Assembly: GCA_021779005.1 (NCBI GenBank)
Contig: JAJYBN010000014.1
Span: 1-11,601 of the forward strand
Origin: Pseudomonadota bacterium
Lineage (GTDB): Bacteria; Pseudomonadota; Gammaproteobacteria; Natronospirales; REEB76
Reading direction: 5' to 3'
Length of the DNA: 11,601 nt
Shown: piece by piece, positions 1-7,808 of the stretch
Position numbering within the stretch: the stretch's first letter is position 1
How the letters are laid out: every line of letters starts with the position of its first letter
Program-made: the position numbers and the translations under genes
The notes under the pieces: model-generated
Seen by the model: the letters and a program-made list of their open reading frames with translations, nothing else
The model's database searches: none
What the model was told of the DNA's origin: nothing

Positions 1-905
1 ACGTCATAAAACGCATCGCGGTGGTGGGGGCAGGGCCTGCGGGACTTGCTGCAGCCGTGTCTGCTGCGCAGCGCGGTCACCGCGTGACCCTGTTTGAAAC
101 TGCTAACGAGATCGGTGGCCAGTTCAATATGGCCAAGCGTATTCCCGGCAAAGAGGAATTCCAGGAAACCTTACGCTACTTTCGCCGACAGATAGAATTG
201 TTGCGCATCGATTTACAGCTTGGCCGGCGGGCTGAGGCCGCGAATCTACGTGCTCAGGGGTACGATGAGATTATTTTGGCAACCGGCGTGTTGCCAAAAG
301 ATCCGCATATTCCTGGCATGGACCATTCCAAGGTGCTTTCCTATATCGATGTATTGCTGCACGGTAAACTGGTTGGCAAGACCGTGGCAATCATCGGAGC
401 TGGTGGCATCGGCTTTGACGTGGCGGAATTTCTTGCAGATGGCGATGCAGCATCTGGCACTGGCATCACAGAATTTTTGCATGAGTGGGGTGTTGACAAA
501 AATTATAAGGCAAGGGGTGCAATCACATCACCACAACCACGCCTGCCGGCGCGAAATATCACTTTGTTGCAGCGCAAGCATGGTGCCTTTGGCAAGAATC
601 TCGGCAAATCCACAGGCTGGATCCATCGCGCTTCACTGCGCAGCAAACAGGTAAAGATGCTGGCCGGGGTGACCTACGAGAACATAGACGATGCTGGCTT
701 GCATATCCGCATCAACGATGAGCCATATTTACTGTCTGTGGATAACGTAGTTATCTGCGCCGGGCAAGAATCCAATCTGAAACTTTACGAGGCCTTGCAA
801 CCCTGTACAGTACCGCTGCATCTAATTGGGGGCTCGAGGTTGGCTTCCGAACTGGATGCCAAACGTGCCATCGATGAGGGTATGCGCTTGGCCGCCACTC
901 TATGA
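1..905 (+). CDS. fadH: NADPH-dependent 2,4-dienoyl-CoA reductase, C-terminal part (5' end outside window)
   Basis: The reading frame is open from the first bases (codons start at position 3) to the TGA at 903-905, so the gene begins upstream; the GTG at 21 is internal. What is present is the C-terminal flavin/NAD(P)H domain, about 300 residues of a family usually near 670. The piece opens with an FAD-binding Rossmann loop (VVGAGPAGLAAA), then GGQFNMAKRIPGKEEF, a second dinucleotide loop (AIIGAGGIGFDVAEFLA), LGKSTGWIHR and VDNVVICAGQE, all closely matching E. coli FadH. In the family this enzyme reduces 2,4-dienoyl-CoA with NADPH during beta-oxidation of unsaturated fatty acids, using FMN, FAD and a 4Fe-4S cluster. 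The TIM-barrel and cluster domains should lie upstream and are not visible. The frame is intact with no sign of decay. The next gene is on the same strand 130 bases on. Confidence 0.93.
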   Translation, partial: VIKRIAVVGAGPAGLAAAVSAAQRGHRVTLFETANEIGGQFNMAKRIPGKEEFQETLRYFRRQIELLRIDLQLGRRAEAANLRAQGYDEIILATGVLPKDPHIPGMDHSKVLSYIDVLLHGKLVGKTVAIIGAGGIGFDVAEFLADGDAASGTGITEFLHEWGVDKNYKARGAITSPQPRLPARNITLLQRKHGAFGKNLGKSTGWIHRASLRSKQVKMLAGVTYENIDDAGLHIRINDEPYLLSVDNVVICAGQESNLKLYEALQPCTVPLHLIGGSRLASELDAKRAIDEGMRLAATL

Positions 906-916
906 CATAATTGCAT

Positions 917-956
917 CGGATTTTGCTGGAGTTTGTGTTTAATCCGCGGATTTTGC
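917..956. repeat. Ten-base direct repeat with 30-base period and a 12-base palindrome
   Basis: CGGATTTTGC occurs at 917-926 and again at 947-956, exactly 30 bases apart, about three helical turns. The second copy overlaps the perfect palindrome AATCCGCGGATT at 941-952. They lie between fadH and the lipoprotein gene. They could be a paired protein-binding site or the remains of a weak fadH terminator, since T-runs follow each copy. No function is shown. Confidence 0.4.
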
Positions 957-1014
957 GTAGATTCTTCATCACTGAGCGGTTATTATTCTGATGGTCCTGG
1001 GATGCTTCTTGACC

Positions 1015-1032
1015 GCGACAACTGGGGGTCGC
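1015..1032 (+). promoter_or_regulatory. Ribosome binding site of the lipoprotein gene inside a small hairpin
   Basis: A GGGGG tract at 1024-1028 lies 7 bases before the ATG at 1036 and is the only Shine-Dalgarno-like sequence there. It sits mostly in the loop of a potential hairpin, GCGAC (1015-1019) pairing with GTCGC (1028-1032). An in-frame TAG directly before the ATG (1033-1035) fixes this as the earliest possible start. Confidence 0.45.
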
Positions 1033-1035
1033 TAG

Positions 1036-1833
1036 ATGCTGAGTTCTGCCGTATATCGTGAGATTGCCCAATTCTGCGCCGTGGGCACAATCATACTGTG
1101 GCTCATTGGATGCTCCTCCTCCAAGCCCTATACGCTGGTCGCGCAGTTGCCATCCGGGTCTAAGCAGTCGCGTATACTAGCGGCGACTATCGACATCGAT
1201 GGTCTGTCTTGCAATGTGCGTATTATGATGCTGGATTCACCCAAAGCCTGGGCACCGATATGCTTTGTGAAGCAGGATCATCCCAACTTCAAAAGTTTCC
1301 TGATTGCGAATCAGCAGGTTGATCTGGGCACAGTGGGTGACGGGTTCCAGATATTAAACAGCATGGTGCCGACGCTGCCACCCGCATCCCGCAGCGGAAC
1401 AGGTGTGAGCACCGGCAAAGGTTCAGGCAATCCATCAGCATTGCCAAATTCAACCGATTCCAGTTTTCCTAACCAGTGGAGACAGTTTACTTATCCGGGC
1501 CATTTGGTACTCCAGGGCCAGAATACGGGCTACTTGGTGACCAAGGCGACCCTGACGGTAAATGGCAGTCGAGGGATTCTGGACGTTATCTACAAGACCG
1601 GTTATGCGCCGTTGCATCTGGCATGCACTGTGCTCGCCAATCAGCACGACGATTTCACTTTGATATTCAATCCCCTTGAGTTGAACAAGCTCTCGCCGGG
1701 CGCCAATTACACTATCACCTTGAGTGCTGAGAGTTCCACAATCTCCGGTAATATCTGGGATTCGCAGGGGTTTGATACCTGGACGCCCAGCCTTTCACCC
1801 CAATGGGTAGCATCATCATCATCTTCCGATTGA
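1036..1833 (+). CDS. Lipoprotein of unknown function
   Basis: The 265-residue product begins with a signal peptide: hydrophobic residues about 11-24 end in the lipobox LIGC, making Cys26 the likely lipidated residue. The +2 residue is Ser rather than Asp, which by the usual Lol rule points to the outer membrane. The mature part appears to have two globular pieces. Residues about 31-112 contain Cys58 and Cys75, and about 148-258 are rich in beta-type sequence. They are joined by a low-complexity Gly/Ser/Pro linker (about 113-147) and end in a run of five serines. No family is recognised and no catalytic motif stands out. It follows fadH on the same strand but the 130-base gap argues for separate expression, although no convincing promoter was found. 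The lipoprotein call is solid; the function is open. Confidence 0.8.
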   Translation: MLSSAVYREIAQFCAVGTIILWLIGCSSSKPYTLVAQLPSGSKQSRILAATIDIDGLSCNVRIMMLDSPKAWAPICFVKQDHPNFKSFLIANQQVDLGTVGDGFQILNSMVPTLPPASRSGTGVSTGKGSGNPSALPNSTDSSFPNQWRQFTYPGHLVLQGQNTGYLVTKATLTVNGSRGILDVIYKTGYAPLHLACTVLANQHDDFTLIFNPLELNKLSPGANYTITLSAESSTISGNIWDSQGFDTWTPSLSPQWVASSSSSD

Positions 1834-1913
1834 AGACTGCATGATTTTGATACACGCATGCATCAACCGACATAGGTGTGATGCAGGATTGAATCCAGAA
1901 TCAGCAAACAATT
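1834..1913. other. Convergent intergenic gap without a clear terminator
   Basis: The lipoprotein gene (+) and the kinase gene (-) converge here. The best hairpin pairs TTGAT (1847-1851) with ATCAA (1862-1866), with a few more possible pairs inside, and there is a short GGATTGAATCC inverted repeat at 1887-1897. Neither has the GC-rich stem plus T-run of an intrinsic terminator on either strand. Confidence 0.4.
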
Positions 1914-3371
1914 TCATGTGACACTATCTGTTCGGGTTACCGCCCTGTCCATCAGTGCCAGCCAATCGGAGTAGCGGCATCTCAGTTGCGCATTGTTCGC
2001 GGGCCTGAACTCCATATATTCAAGCGGTTCGCGAACGCGACTACCCAGCAGCCACGCGAGTCCGCTGGCAGTGGCTTCATGTACAGTTGGCCGGCAAACC
2101 GGCAATCCACTTAAATCAGCAAGCCGCTGGCAGAGCCCATCCCATCGGGCAAGACCGCCGCTGACTACAATTGTTCTTGCACATCTTTCCATTTTATTCA
2201 TACGTTCAAGGTTCACGCATATAAGAAAAACAATACTTTCCACGGCAGCAATCATTTTTTGCGTGGCATCTCCCATGCCGATGAAGCGCGAGTGGAAATC
2301 GGGAATCCAATACGGTGACCCCAGACCTGAAATTCCGTTCAGGAACAGCGGCACATCTGATCGGGCAGCCAGCCATCCTGGCATCATAGTAAACATCTTG
2401 CTTTCGGATATCCCCAGACGTTCGCACAACCACACGAGCGCACTACTAGCTCCGTTGACGGTACCTTCCAGCACGTAGAGGACGCGGCCCGGTTCCTGCC
2501 ACAAGACACTGCCGAGCAGCGCGGGCACTTGAGGCGGTGTATTGCCATGCAGCCGCTGGATGAATGCGCCCGTACCGAGGTTGATATAGAAACTGTCAGT
2601 ATCCGGTTCGCCGCTGACGTAGAGTGCGGCAGGCTGATCACCCGTGACCACCGTCAGTGGAATAGCGTGCGTACCCAACTGTAGCTCACCGAAGGGGTAT
2701 TGGTTGGGGACACTGTGAGGCAGTATCGATACAGGTATACGGAACAATGCCAGCAATTCATTTGACCAGTCACATCGACGGTAGTCCCAGAGTAGAGTGC
2801 GTGACGCGTTTACAGGATCCGCAAGCAACGGCTTCCCAGTCAGCAGGTTGGCAAGGATGAAGCTTGCGAGCGGGCCCGCCGCAAGGCGCCGTTCTCGCAA
2901 TGCCTGGGAGACAGGTTTCAGCTTTTCGAGGCACCAGGCAATTTTGCTGGCACCGTAATGAGGGGAGAGTATTAAGCCGGTGATGTCATGCACACGTGAT
3001 CGATGTGCCGTCAGTCCAGCCAGTTTGCGGGCGGCACGCCGATCCTGCCAGGAGATGACGGGAGAGAGTGCTTTTCCCGTTTGCCGGTCCCAGCAGACGA
3101 TGGTGGAACGCTGGGTGGCAAGGCCTGCGGCCTGGATTTGTGAGCAGCGTGAACCCAGTTGCCGTGCTACCGCATTGCATGCACGCCTGATCGACGCGAG
3201 CAAGGCATCAGGATCATGCTCAACCCTGTGCCTGCCTGGATGCAGTGTTGCAATCTGTGTTTGGGCCGCAGCCTGCAGCTTGCCATTGATATCGAACACC
3301 ATCGCCCTACTGGCGTGACCGCCTTGATCCAGAGCCAGGAAGAGCGGGATTTTGCGTGGCACAGGCGACAC
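1914..3371 (-). CDS. FGGY-family carbohydrate kinase, glycerol kinase-like
   Basis: The 485-residue protein has the two-domain FGGY fold. Landmarks are LALDQGGHASRAMVFD near residue 12, LATQRSTIVCWDRQTGK near 84, SWQDRR at 107-112, NASRTLL at 188-194, GDQPAAL at 244-250, INLGTGAF at 263-270, LEGTVNGA at 301-308, GLGSPYW at 349-355 and a C-terminal SGGLA at 404-408. Length and order match GlpK (about 500). FGGY kinases phosphorylate sugars or polyols with ATP in the cytoplasm; glycerol to sn-glycerol-3-phosphate is the obvious candidate because glpD and ugpQ lie directly upstream. Compared with E. coli GlpK, however, the N-terminal DQGTTSSR is DQGGHASR, the glycerol-contacting Arg-Glu pair is Arg88-Ser89, and the pocket Tyr is His138, while the Asp-Gln pair (245-246), the Trp (108) and the Phe (270) are kept. 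A different substrate is therefore possible. The start is a GTG at 3371, 20 bases after glpD, with a weak ribosome site. Confidence 0.85.
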   Translation of the reverse strand: MSPVPRKIPLFLALDQGGHASRAMVFDINGKLQAAAQTQIATLHPGRHRVEHDPDALLASIRRACNAVARQLGSRCSQIQAAGLATQRSTIVCWDRQTGKALSPVISWQDRRAARKLAGLTAHRSRVHDITGLILSPHYGASKIAWCLEKLKPVSQALRERRLAAGPLASFILANLLTGKPLLADPVNASRTLLWDYRRCDWSNELLALFRIPVSILPHSVPNQYPFGELQLGTHAIPLTVVTGDQPAALYVSGEPDTDSFYINLGTGAFIQRLHGNTPPQVPALLGSVLWQEPGRVLYVLEGTVNGASSALVWLCERLGISESKMFTMMPGWLAARSDVPLFLNGISGLGSPYWIPDFHSRFIGMGDATQKMIAAVESIVFLICVNLERMNKMERCARTIVVSGGLARWDGLCQRLADLSGLPVCRPTVHEATASGLAWLLGSRVREPLEYMEFRPANNAQLRCRYSDWLALMDRAVTRTDSVT

Positions 3372-3391
3372 CAGGCATATGGTTGATCAGT

Positions 3392-4564
3392 TCATGGCGC
3401 CAGCGCCAGCTTGCGTGTATCAGCGATCGGACGACGGGCGGGTAATACGTTTTTGAGCACTCTCAGGGCATGCTGTGCATCAGCGCGATAGGACGTCAGT
3501 TTACCTCCATACACGCCCAGCATCCGGGGTTTAGGCTGGAAATCGGCGACAAACAGGATCTCCCGGGAACGCCGGAAAGCGCGGGTTTTGCCGGTGGGCA
3601 AAACCCGGATACCCGCGAAACTAGAAAAGATATTGCTGGGGGCATCTGGGAAATACCGATGCAAAACTTCCAGTAGATAGTTTTGTTCCTGTGGCAGGGG
3701 TTTGGCCTGCCCAGGGTCAGCGCCAGTAAAAGGCGTTTCCGTGGTCCCCACCAGTGTCGTGTTTCCATGCCAGGGCATGATGAATACGGCGCGGCCATCC
3801 TGTGGCGCCTCAACGTAGAAAATACTGTTCACGACGGCCGTATCGAGGATGATATGGGTGCCCTGGATAAGTTCGATTGCGGGTTGCGTTACTGCTGGAG
3901 AGATATGGGCAGCGACATGATTCACCCAGGGACCGGCTGCATTCACTAATACGCGTGACCGTACGCTACGGGAAACGCCGTTGTCATCGAATGCGATTTC
4001 GCACCAATCAGGATTAATATTTGCGTGTTCAAACCTGGCTGGCATGCATAATGTGGCGCCAAGATCTCCTGCAGAAGCCATGACTGCGCGCGTGAGGGCG
4101 GCATCATCGGTCTGGGCATCCCAGTACTGGAACACGGCGCGAAGTCCGTCTTGACTCAGACCTTGTAGAGCATTCCAATCCTGGCGCGGTACCACGCTGA
4201 AGCGCGCATGGACATCCAGGCCGCCCAGCAGTGCATATAGACTCAGACCTGCAAACACTTCCCACGGTTGCCGGCGCGTGTGCTTGTAGACAGGAATGTA
4301 GAATGGCACGAGTTTTACCAGCTTGGGAGCCAGCTGCAGCAGGAGTGCTCTTTCCCGCAGGCATTCACGCACCAGCCGAAGATCGAATTGTTCGAGATAG
4401 CGCAGGCCGCCATGGATCAACTTACTTGAACGGCTGGAGGTGCCGGCTGCAATGGATTGCTGTTCCAGGACCATCACATTATAGCCGTGCGCTGCGGCTG
4501 CCTGGGCGATACCGGCACCGTGGATGCCAGCGCCGATGACCACTAGATCGTAGTCCGCGTTCAC
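3392..4564 (-). CDS. glpD: FAD-dependent glycerol-3-phosphate dehydrogenase, short form without C-terminal domain
   Basis: The product oxidises sn-glycerol-3-phosphate to dihydroxyacetone phosphate, passing electrons to the quinone pool, in the known family. From the chosen GTG start it has 390 residues: the FAD Rossmann loop VVIGAGIHGAGIA (8-20), the family signature SSKLIHGGLRYLE (46-58), VNAAGPWV (207-214), FIMPWHGNTTLVGTTETPF (261-279), FAGIRVLP (316-323) and the closing LGVYGGKLTSYR (349-360). E. coli GlpD is about 500 residues; the helical C-terminal domain is absent, and the next gene begins 20 bases on, so there is no room for a frameshifted remnant. The start was placed at the GTG at 4564 because it overlaps the ugpQ stop as GTGA and the protein then begins just before the FAD loop; the frame stays open upstream to 4690, but that extension is Arg/Gly-rich antigenic noise inside ugpQ. 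Translational coupling to ugpQ is likely. Confidence 0.88.
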   Translation of the reverse strand: MNADYDLVVIGAGIHGAGIAQAAAAHGYNVMVLEQQSIAAGTSSRSSKLIHGGLRYLEQFDLRLVRECLRERALLLQLAPKLVKLVPFYIPVYKHTRRQPWEVFAGLSLYALLGGLDVHARFSVVPRQDWNALQGLSQDGLRAVFQYWDAQTDDAALTRAVMASAGDLGATLCMPARFEHANINPDWCEIAFDDNGVSRSVRSRVLVNAAGPWVNHVAAHISPAVTQPAIELIQGTHIILDTAVVNSIFYVEAPQDGRAVFIMPWHGNTTLVGTTETPFTGADPGQAKPLPQEQNYLLEVLHRYFPDAPSNIFSSFAGIRVLPTGKTRAFRRSREILFVADFQPKPRMLGVYGGKLTSYRADAQHALRVLKNVLPARRPIADTRKLALAP

Positions 4565-5307
4565 GACCGCATGAATCCGGGCGCCTGCAGCATTCTGCCG
4601 ATATCGTTGGTTTCTACGAACGCGGCTCCCTGTTCTGCCAGTTGTAATGCCCGCCGCGGATCCTGTGTCTCGTATACGACCCATCGCCATGGACCTTGCA
4701 GTGCTTCGTGTACATCCGTGAACATCTCGTCACTGGTAAACATGTATTCAGGTTTAAGTGTTTGTACGACACGGGATGTTTCTGGAGAAGATTCCTCAGT
4801 TGCCCAGCCAATGGCCATCGCATCCTGGGCACGCGCCAGACTGAGGCATACGTGATCGAATGAGATGATGGTGCATTGCTTGAGGGCTCCCTGGCAGGCC
4901 GCCAAAACCTGACGCACGACTCTGTCCCGGCCAAAATGCCTCAGACTCTGACGTTTGATTTCTACGAACATGTTTACCTGAGGCTGCGTAGCGAGCCAGG
5001 TGGTCAGGGTCTGCAGTGTCGGCAGTTTTGCATCGACGTAGCGACCACCGAATCGCCGGCGTTCGCTGACCGTTACAGAGGCAAGCTCAGCTGCAGTCAT
5101 CTCGGTGATATTGCGGTTAAGACCCGCCGTGCGCGTGAGTGATTCGTCGTGGACTACGAAAGGCACCCGGTCGGACGAGAGCTGCACATCGCATTCCAGC
5201 CAGCATGCGCCCGCACTCGCTGCGGCAGCAAAGCCTTCCACTGTGTTTTCAGGATAATGCGCTGGCCAGCCTCTATGGCCAACAAGCTTGGGGATTTTTG
5301 TCGGCAA
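4561..5307 (-). CDS. ugpQ: Glycerophosphodiester phosphodiesterase, cytoplasmic type
   Basis: This 248-residue GDPD-family protein hydrolyses glycerophosphodiesters such as glycerophosphocholine or glycerophosphoethanolamine to glycerol-3-phosphate and an alcohol. The TIM-barrel active site is complete: LVGHRG (His11, Arg12), PENT (20-22), LECDVQLS with metal ligands Glu38 and Asp40, VVHDESLTRT (catalytic His53) and VEIK (Glu116, Lys118), ending with a VETND motif (231-235). There is no signal peptide, so it acts in the cytoplasm, as E. coli UgpQ does, and its length matches UgpQ. The start is TTG at 5307, supported by GGAAGG six bases upstream and by the fit of the protein start to the family. 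It lies 27 bases after the second permease and overlaps glpD by four bases (GTGA), so it links the exporter block to the glycerol-3-phosphate genes. UgpQ supplies the substrate for GlpD. Confidence 0.92.
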   Translation of the reverse strand: MPTKIPKLVGHRGWPAHYPENTVEGFAAAASAGACWLECDVQLSSDRVPFVVHDESLTRTAGLNRNITEMTAAELASVTVSERRRFGGRYVDAKLPTLQTLTTWLATQPQVNMFVEIKRQSLRHFGRDRVVRQVLAACQGALKQCTIISFDHVCLSLARAQDAMAIGWATEESSPETSRVVQTLKPEYMFTSDEMFTDVHEALQGPWRWVVYETQDPRRALQLAEQGAAFVETNDIGRMLQAPGFMRS

Positions 5308-5313
5308 CGTTAA

Positions 5314-5319
5314 CCTTCC
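5314..5319 (-). promoter_or_regulatory. Ribosome binding site deciding the TTG start of ugpQ
   Basis: The - strand reads GGAAGG, six bases before the TTG at 5307-5305. It lies inside the 27-base gap after the second permease stop. No ATG or GTG start is equally well placed, so this site supports the rare TTG start and translation from a polycistronic message. Confidence 0.6.
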
Positions 5320-5334
5320 GGGTCCGGTGGATTG

Positions 5335-6561
5335 TTATTCGTATCTTAACGCTTCGATCGGATCAAGGGCCGCGGCTTTTGCGGCTGGCGTTATGCCGAA
5401 GATGACTCCGACACCACCGGAAAAGCCGAAAGCCAATACTATGGCCCACCACGGTACGAAGGAATCACGGAAGGCCGGCACCAGATAGGCCACAAGCATG
5501 CCGATGCCATAGCCCAGCAACAAGCCGATAATACCGCCGATCAGGGCCAGAATCACCGCTTCGATAAGGAACTGGAGCATGATGTCGCTGCGGCGTGCTC
5601 CCAGGCTCTTGTAGATGCCGATCTCGCGGGTGCGCTCCGTCACCGATACCAGCATGATGTTCATGATCCCGATGCCACCCACCAGCAGCGAAATAGCCAC
5701 GATGCCGCCCAGGATATAGGTGATGGCATTCATAACACTGGTGAAGTTTCCCAGCAGTTGTGAAGGTGTCTGGACCTTGAAGTCATCATCCTGCCCGGAT
5801 TTCAGGTGGTGATTGCGGCGCAGGATCTGGCTGATGCGCCCCACCACCGCATCCATCTGTTTTGTGTCGTTGACTTTCAATTGAATGGCTATATCAGGCA
5901 CCACGGCTGCACCTAACAAACTGTGGGCCGTGCCATACGGGATGATGACCTGGTTGTCCTGGTCAAAACCCAGAATCTGTCCTTTGGGATGCAACACGCC
6001 CACGATCTTGAACCATTGACCAGAGATCTGGATGTACTGTCCCAGCGGATCTTCCGGCAGGTGCAACTTGGTGATCAGGGTTACGCCGATGACCGCCACA
6101 TGCCGATGTTGCAGATCATCGAATGGCACAATGAAACGCCCCTTTTCCGGATAGGTACCGTTGTTCACCGCATAATCTGGCGTGCTGCCGAGCACCTGGC
6201 TGTTGGTTGTCTGGTTGCGATACTTTACTGGAATAAAAAAACGCCCGACCGGCAGAATCGGGCTGAGTCCGCTGATCCCGGTGACGGCATGCTGGATGTT
6301 CAGCAGGTCATCCGTGGTCACTTTCGCAATCTTGCCGGCCAAGCGATCCTTGCGTGGCAGATACGACTGGATGGTCAGGCTGTTGGTGCCCAGGCCATTA
6401 AATTCGCTGGTCACGGATTTACTGAAGCCCTGGATCAACGACACCACGGCGATCACGGCCATGACACCGATGACGATGCCCAGCATGGTGAGAAAGCTGC
6501 GCAGGGCGTGGGCGCGGACGGACTGGAAGGCGGAGCGCAGGCTTTCAAGGAAGTTATACAT
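5335..6561 (-). CDS. MacB/FtsX-type ABC transporter permease (second of a tandem pair)
   Basis: The 408-residue inner membrane protein has the MacB-type plan: one N-terminal TM segment (about 23-43), a large periplasmic domain (about 45-275, MacB_PCD type) and three C-terminal TM segments (about 278-302, 330-358, 370-392, FtsX type). The cytoplasmic coupling stretch [19 protein letters not shown] (306-324), where the ATPase docks, is typical. The ATPase is not fused as it is in E. coli MacB; a separate ATPase gene lies upstream. The protein is a close paralogue of the permease directly upstream: the N-terminal about 50 residues and the FtsX half are nearly the same while the periplasmic parts differ more. 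ATG start at 6561, 17 bases after the upstream stop, with a weak ribosome site. In this family the periplasmic domain transmits ATPase movement to an adaptor to push substrates outward; the substrate is unknown. Confidence 0.9.
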   Translation of the reverse strand: MYNFLESLRSAFQSVRAHALRSFLTMLGIVIGVMAVIAVVSLIQGFSKSVTSEFNGLGTNSLTIQSYLPRKDRLAGKIAKVTTDDLLNIQHAVTGISGLSPILPVGRFFIPVKYRNQTTNSQVLGSTPDYAVNNGTYPEKGRFIVPFDDLQHRHVAVIGVTLITKLHLPEDPLGQYIQISGQWFKIVGVLHPKGQILGFDQDNQVIIPYGTAHSLLGAAVVPDIAIQLKVNDTKQMDAVVGRISQILRRNHHLKSGQDDDFKVQTPSQLLGNFTSVMNAITYILGGIVAISLLVGGIGIMNIMLVSVTERTREIGIYKSLGARRSDIMLQFLIEAVILALIGGIIGLLLGYGIGMLVAYLVPAFRDSFVPWWAIVLAFGFSGGVGVIFGITPAAKAAALDPIEALRYE

Positions 6562-6578
6562 GCCAGGTACCCAGACGC

Positions 6579-7808
6579 CTATTCGTAACGCAGGGCGTCA
6601 ATCGGATTCAGGGATGCGGCTTTGGCAGCTGGCGCGATGCCAAACACCACGCCAATACCGCATGCGAAACCAAACGACAGTACGACTGCCCACCACGGCA
6701 CATGTGCCCCCAGGAACTGCGGGACCAGATGTGCCACCAGCATGCCGATCCCATAACCCAGCAGCAGGCCGATGATGCCGCCGATGAGAGACAGGGTAAC
6801 TGCTTCAATGAGGAATTGCAGGAGGATATCGCTGCGGCGCGCCCCCAAGCTCTTGCAGATGCCTATCTCGCGGGTGCGCTCGGTGACCGACACCAACATG
6901 ATGTTCATGATGCCGATGCCGCCCACCAGCAGCGAGATGCTGACGATGCCACCCAGCACCAGGGTAATCATGTTGAAGATTTTATTGATGGTCCCGGTCA
7001 CCTGCGCCGATGTCTGAACCTGGAAATCGTTGTCCTGACCCGGCTTGAGGTTGTGTTGGCGACGCAGCAGCTCGGTGATGCGGCCTGCCACGCTGTCTAT
7101 ATCCTTGAGGTCGTTCACTTCCAGATCGATCTGGATATCAGGCACCTTGGAAGCACCCAGCAAACTGTGGGCAGTACCGTAGGGCATGTAGATACGATCG
7201 TCCTGATCCTGCCCTGCGATCGTACCGAGTTTCTTTAAGACGCCGATGATCTTGAACCACTGCCCGAACATCCCGATGTATTGACCAATGGGATCTTTCG
7301 GGAGATCGAGATCCTTAAGCAGTGTCTGACCGATAACTGCAACCCGTCGGTGACTGAAATCATCGCTGGGCGTCAGATAACGGCCCATGACCGGATAAAA
7401 ACTGGAATTACTTGCATGTGACGAGGTGGTGCCATAGATGCTGGAATAAGCGGTCTGGTCGCCATACTGAACGGCACCGGAACCGTTTCCCGCGAGAATC
7501 AGGACCGGCGTTATTTTGCTGATGCCGGTAATCTGGTGCTGGATGGCCTGCAGATCATCCGGTGTGATTTTTACCACTTTACCGGCCAGATAATCTTCCG
7601 TTGTTTCTTCGGAGGTGATTAACAGGCCGTTGGCACCCATCTTGGAGAAGATGGAGGTAACTGACTGACTGAACCCCTGTATCAGGGATACTACTGTGAT
7701 CACCGACATCACCGCAATGATGATGCCGAGCGTAGTCAGGAAGCTGCGCAGGGCGTGGGCGCGGATGGACTGGAAGGCAGAACGCAGACTCTCAAGCAGG
7801 TTATACAC
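6579..7808 (-). CDS. MacB/FtsX-type ABC transporter permease (first of a tandem pair)
   Basis: The product has 409 residues from the chosen start: an N-terminal TM segment (about 23-43), a periplasmic domain, and a C-terminal FtsX region with the coupling motif [19 protein letters not shown] (307-325) and three TM segments. The start chosen is GTG at 7808, because the protein then begins (M)[13 protein letters not shown], aligned residue for residue with [14 protein letters not shown] of the next permease, and AGGAAG lies nine bases upstream; an in-frame ATG at 7844 would add 12 residues with no family support. The start overlaps the end of the ATPase gene by eight bases. Periplasmic residues 65-140 are the most different part relative to the paralogue. 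Both copies keep all expected segments, so neither looks like a pseudogene. A heterodimer of the two permeases served by one ATPase pair is plausible but inferred. Confidence 0.9.
   Translation of the reverse strand: MYNLLESLRSAFQSIRAHALRSFLTTLGIIIAVMSVITVVSLIQGFSQSVTSIFSKMGANGLLITSEETTEDYLAGKVVKITPDDLQAIQHQITGISKITPVLILAGNGSGAVQYGDQTAYSSIYGTTSSHASNSSFYPVMGRYLTPSDDFSHRRVAVIGQTLLKDLDLPKDPIGQYIGMFGQWFKIIGVLKKLGTIAGQDQDDRIYMPYGTAHSLLGASKVPDIQIDLEVNDLKDIDSVAGRITELLRRQHNLKPGQDNDFQVQTSAQVTGTINKIFNMITLVLGGIVSISLLVGGIGIMNIMLVSVTERTREIGICKSLGARRSDILLQFLIEAVTLSLIGGIIGLLLGYGIGMLVAHLVPQFLGAHVPWWAVVLSFGFACGIGVVFGIAPAAKAASLNPIDALRYE

Noticed and set aside
953..986. Promoter for the lipoprotein gene from TTGCGT (953-958) and TATTAT (981-986)
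   Set aside because: The spacer is 22 bases, beyond the range for sigma70, and no better -35 fits the TATTAT.
1810..1824. Trinucleotide run (ATC/TCA) at the end of the lipoprotein gene as a phase-variable repeat
   Set aside because: It is only about four units and in-frame with the serine codons, so slippage would merely add or remove a serine.
4565..4690. N-terminal extension of glpD to an ATG at 4690
   Set aside because: The extra 42 residues lie wholly inside ugpQ in another frame, are Arg/Gly-rich without family support, and the GTG at 4564 overlaps the ugpQ stop as expected for coupled genes.
5923..6588. + strand open frame opposite the second permease, and similar ones at 6702-7238 and 9967-10515
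   Set aside because: They are antisense shadows of well-supported membrane and transport genes; compositions are unnatural and no ribosome sites stand out.
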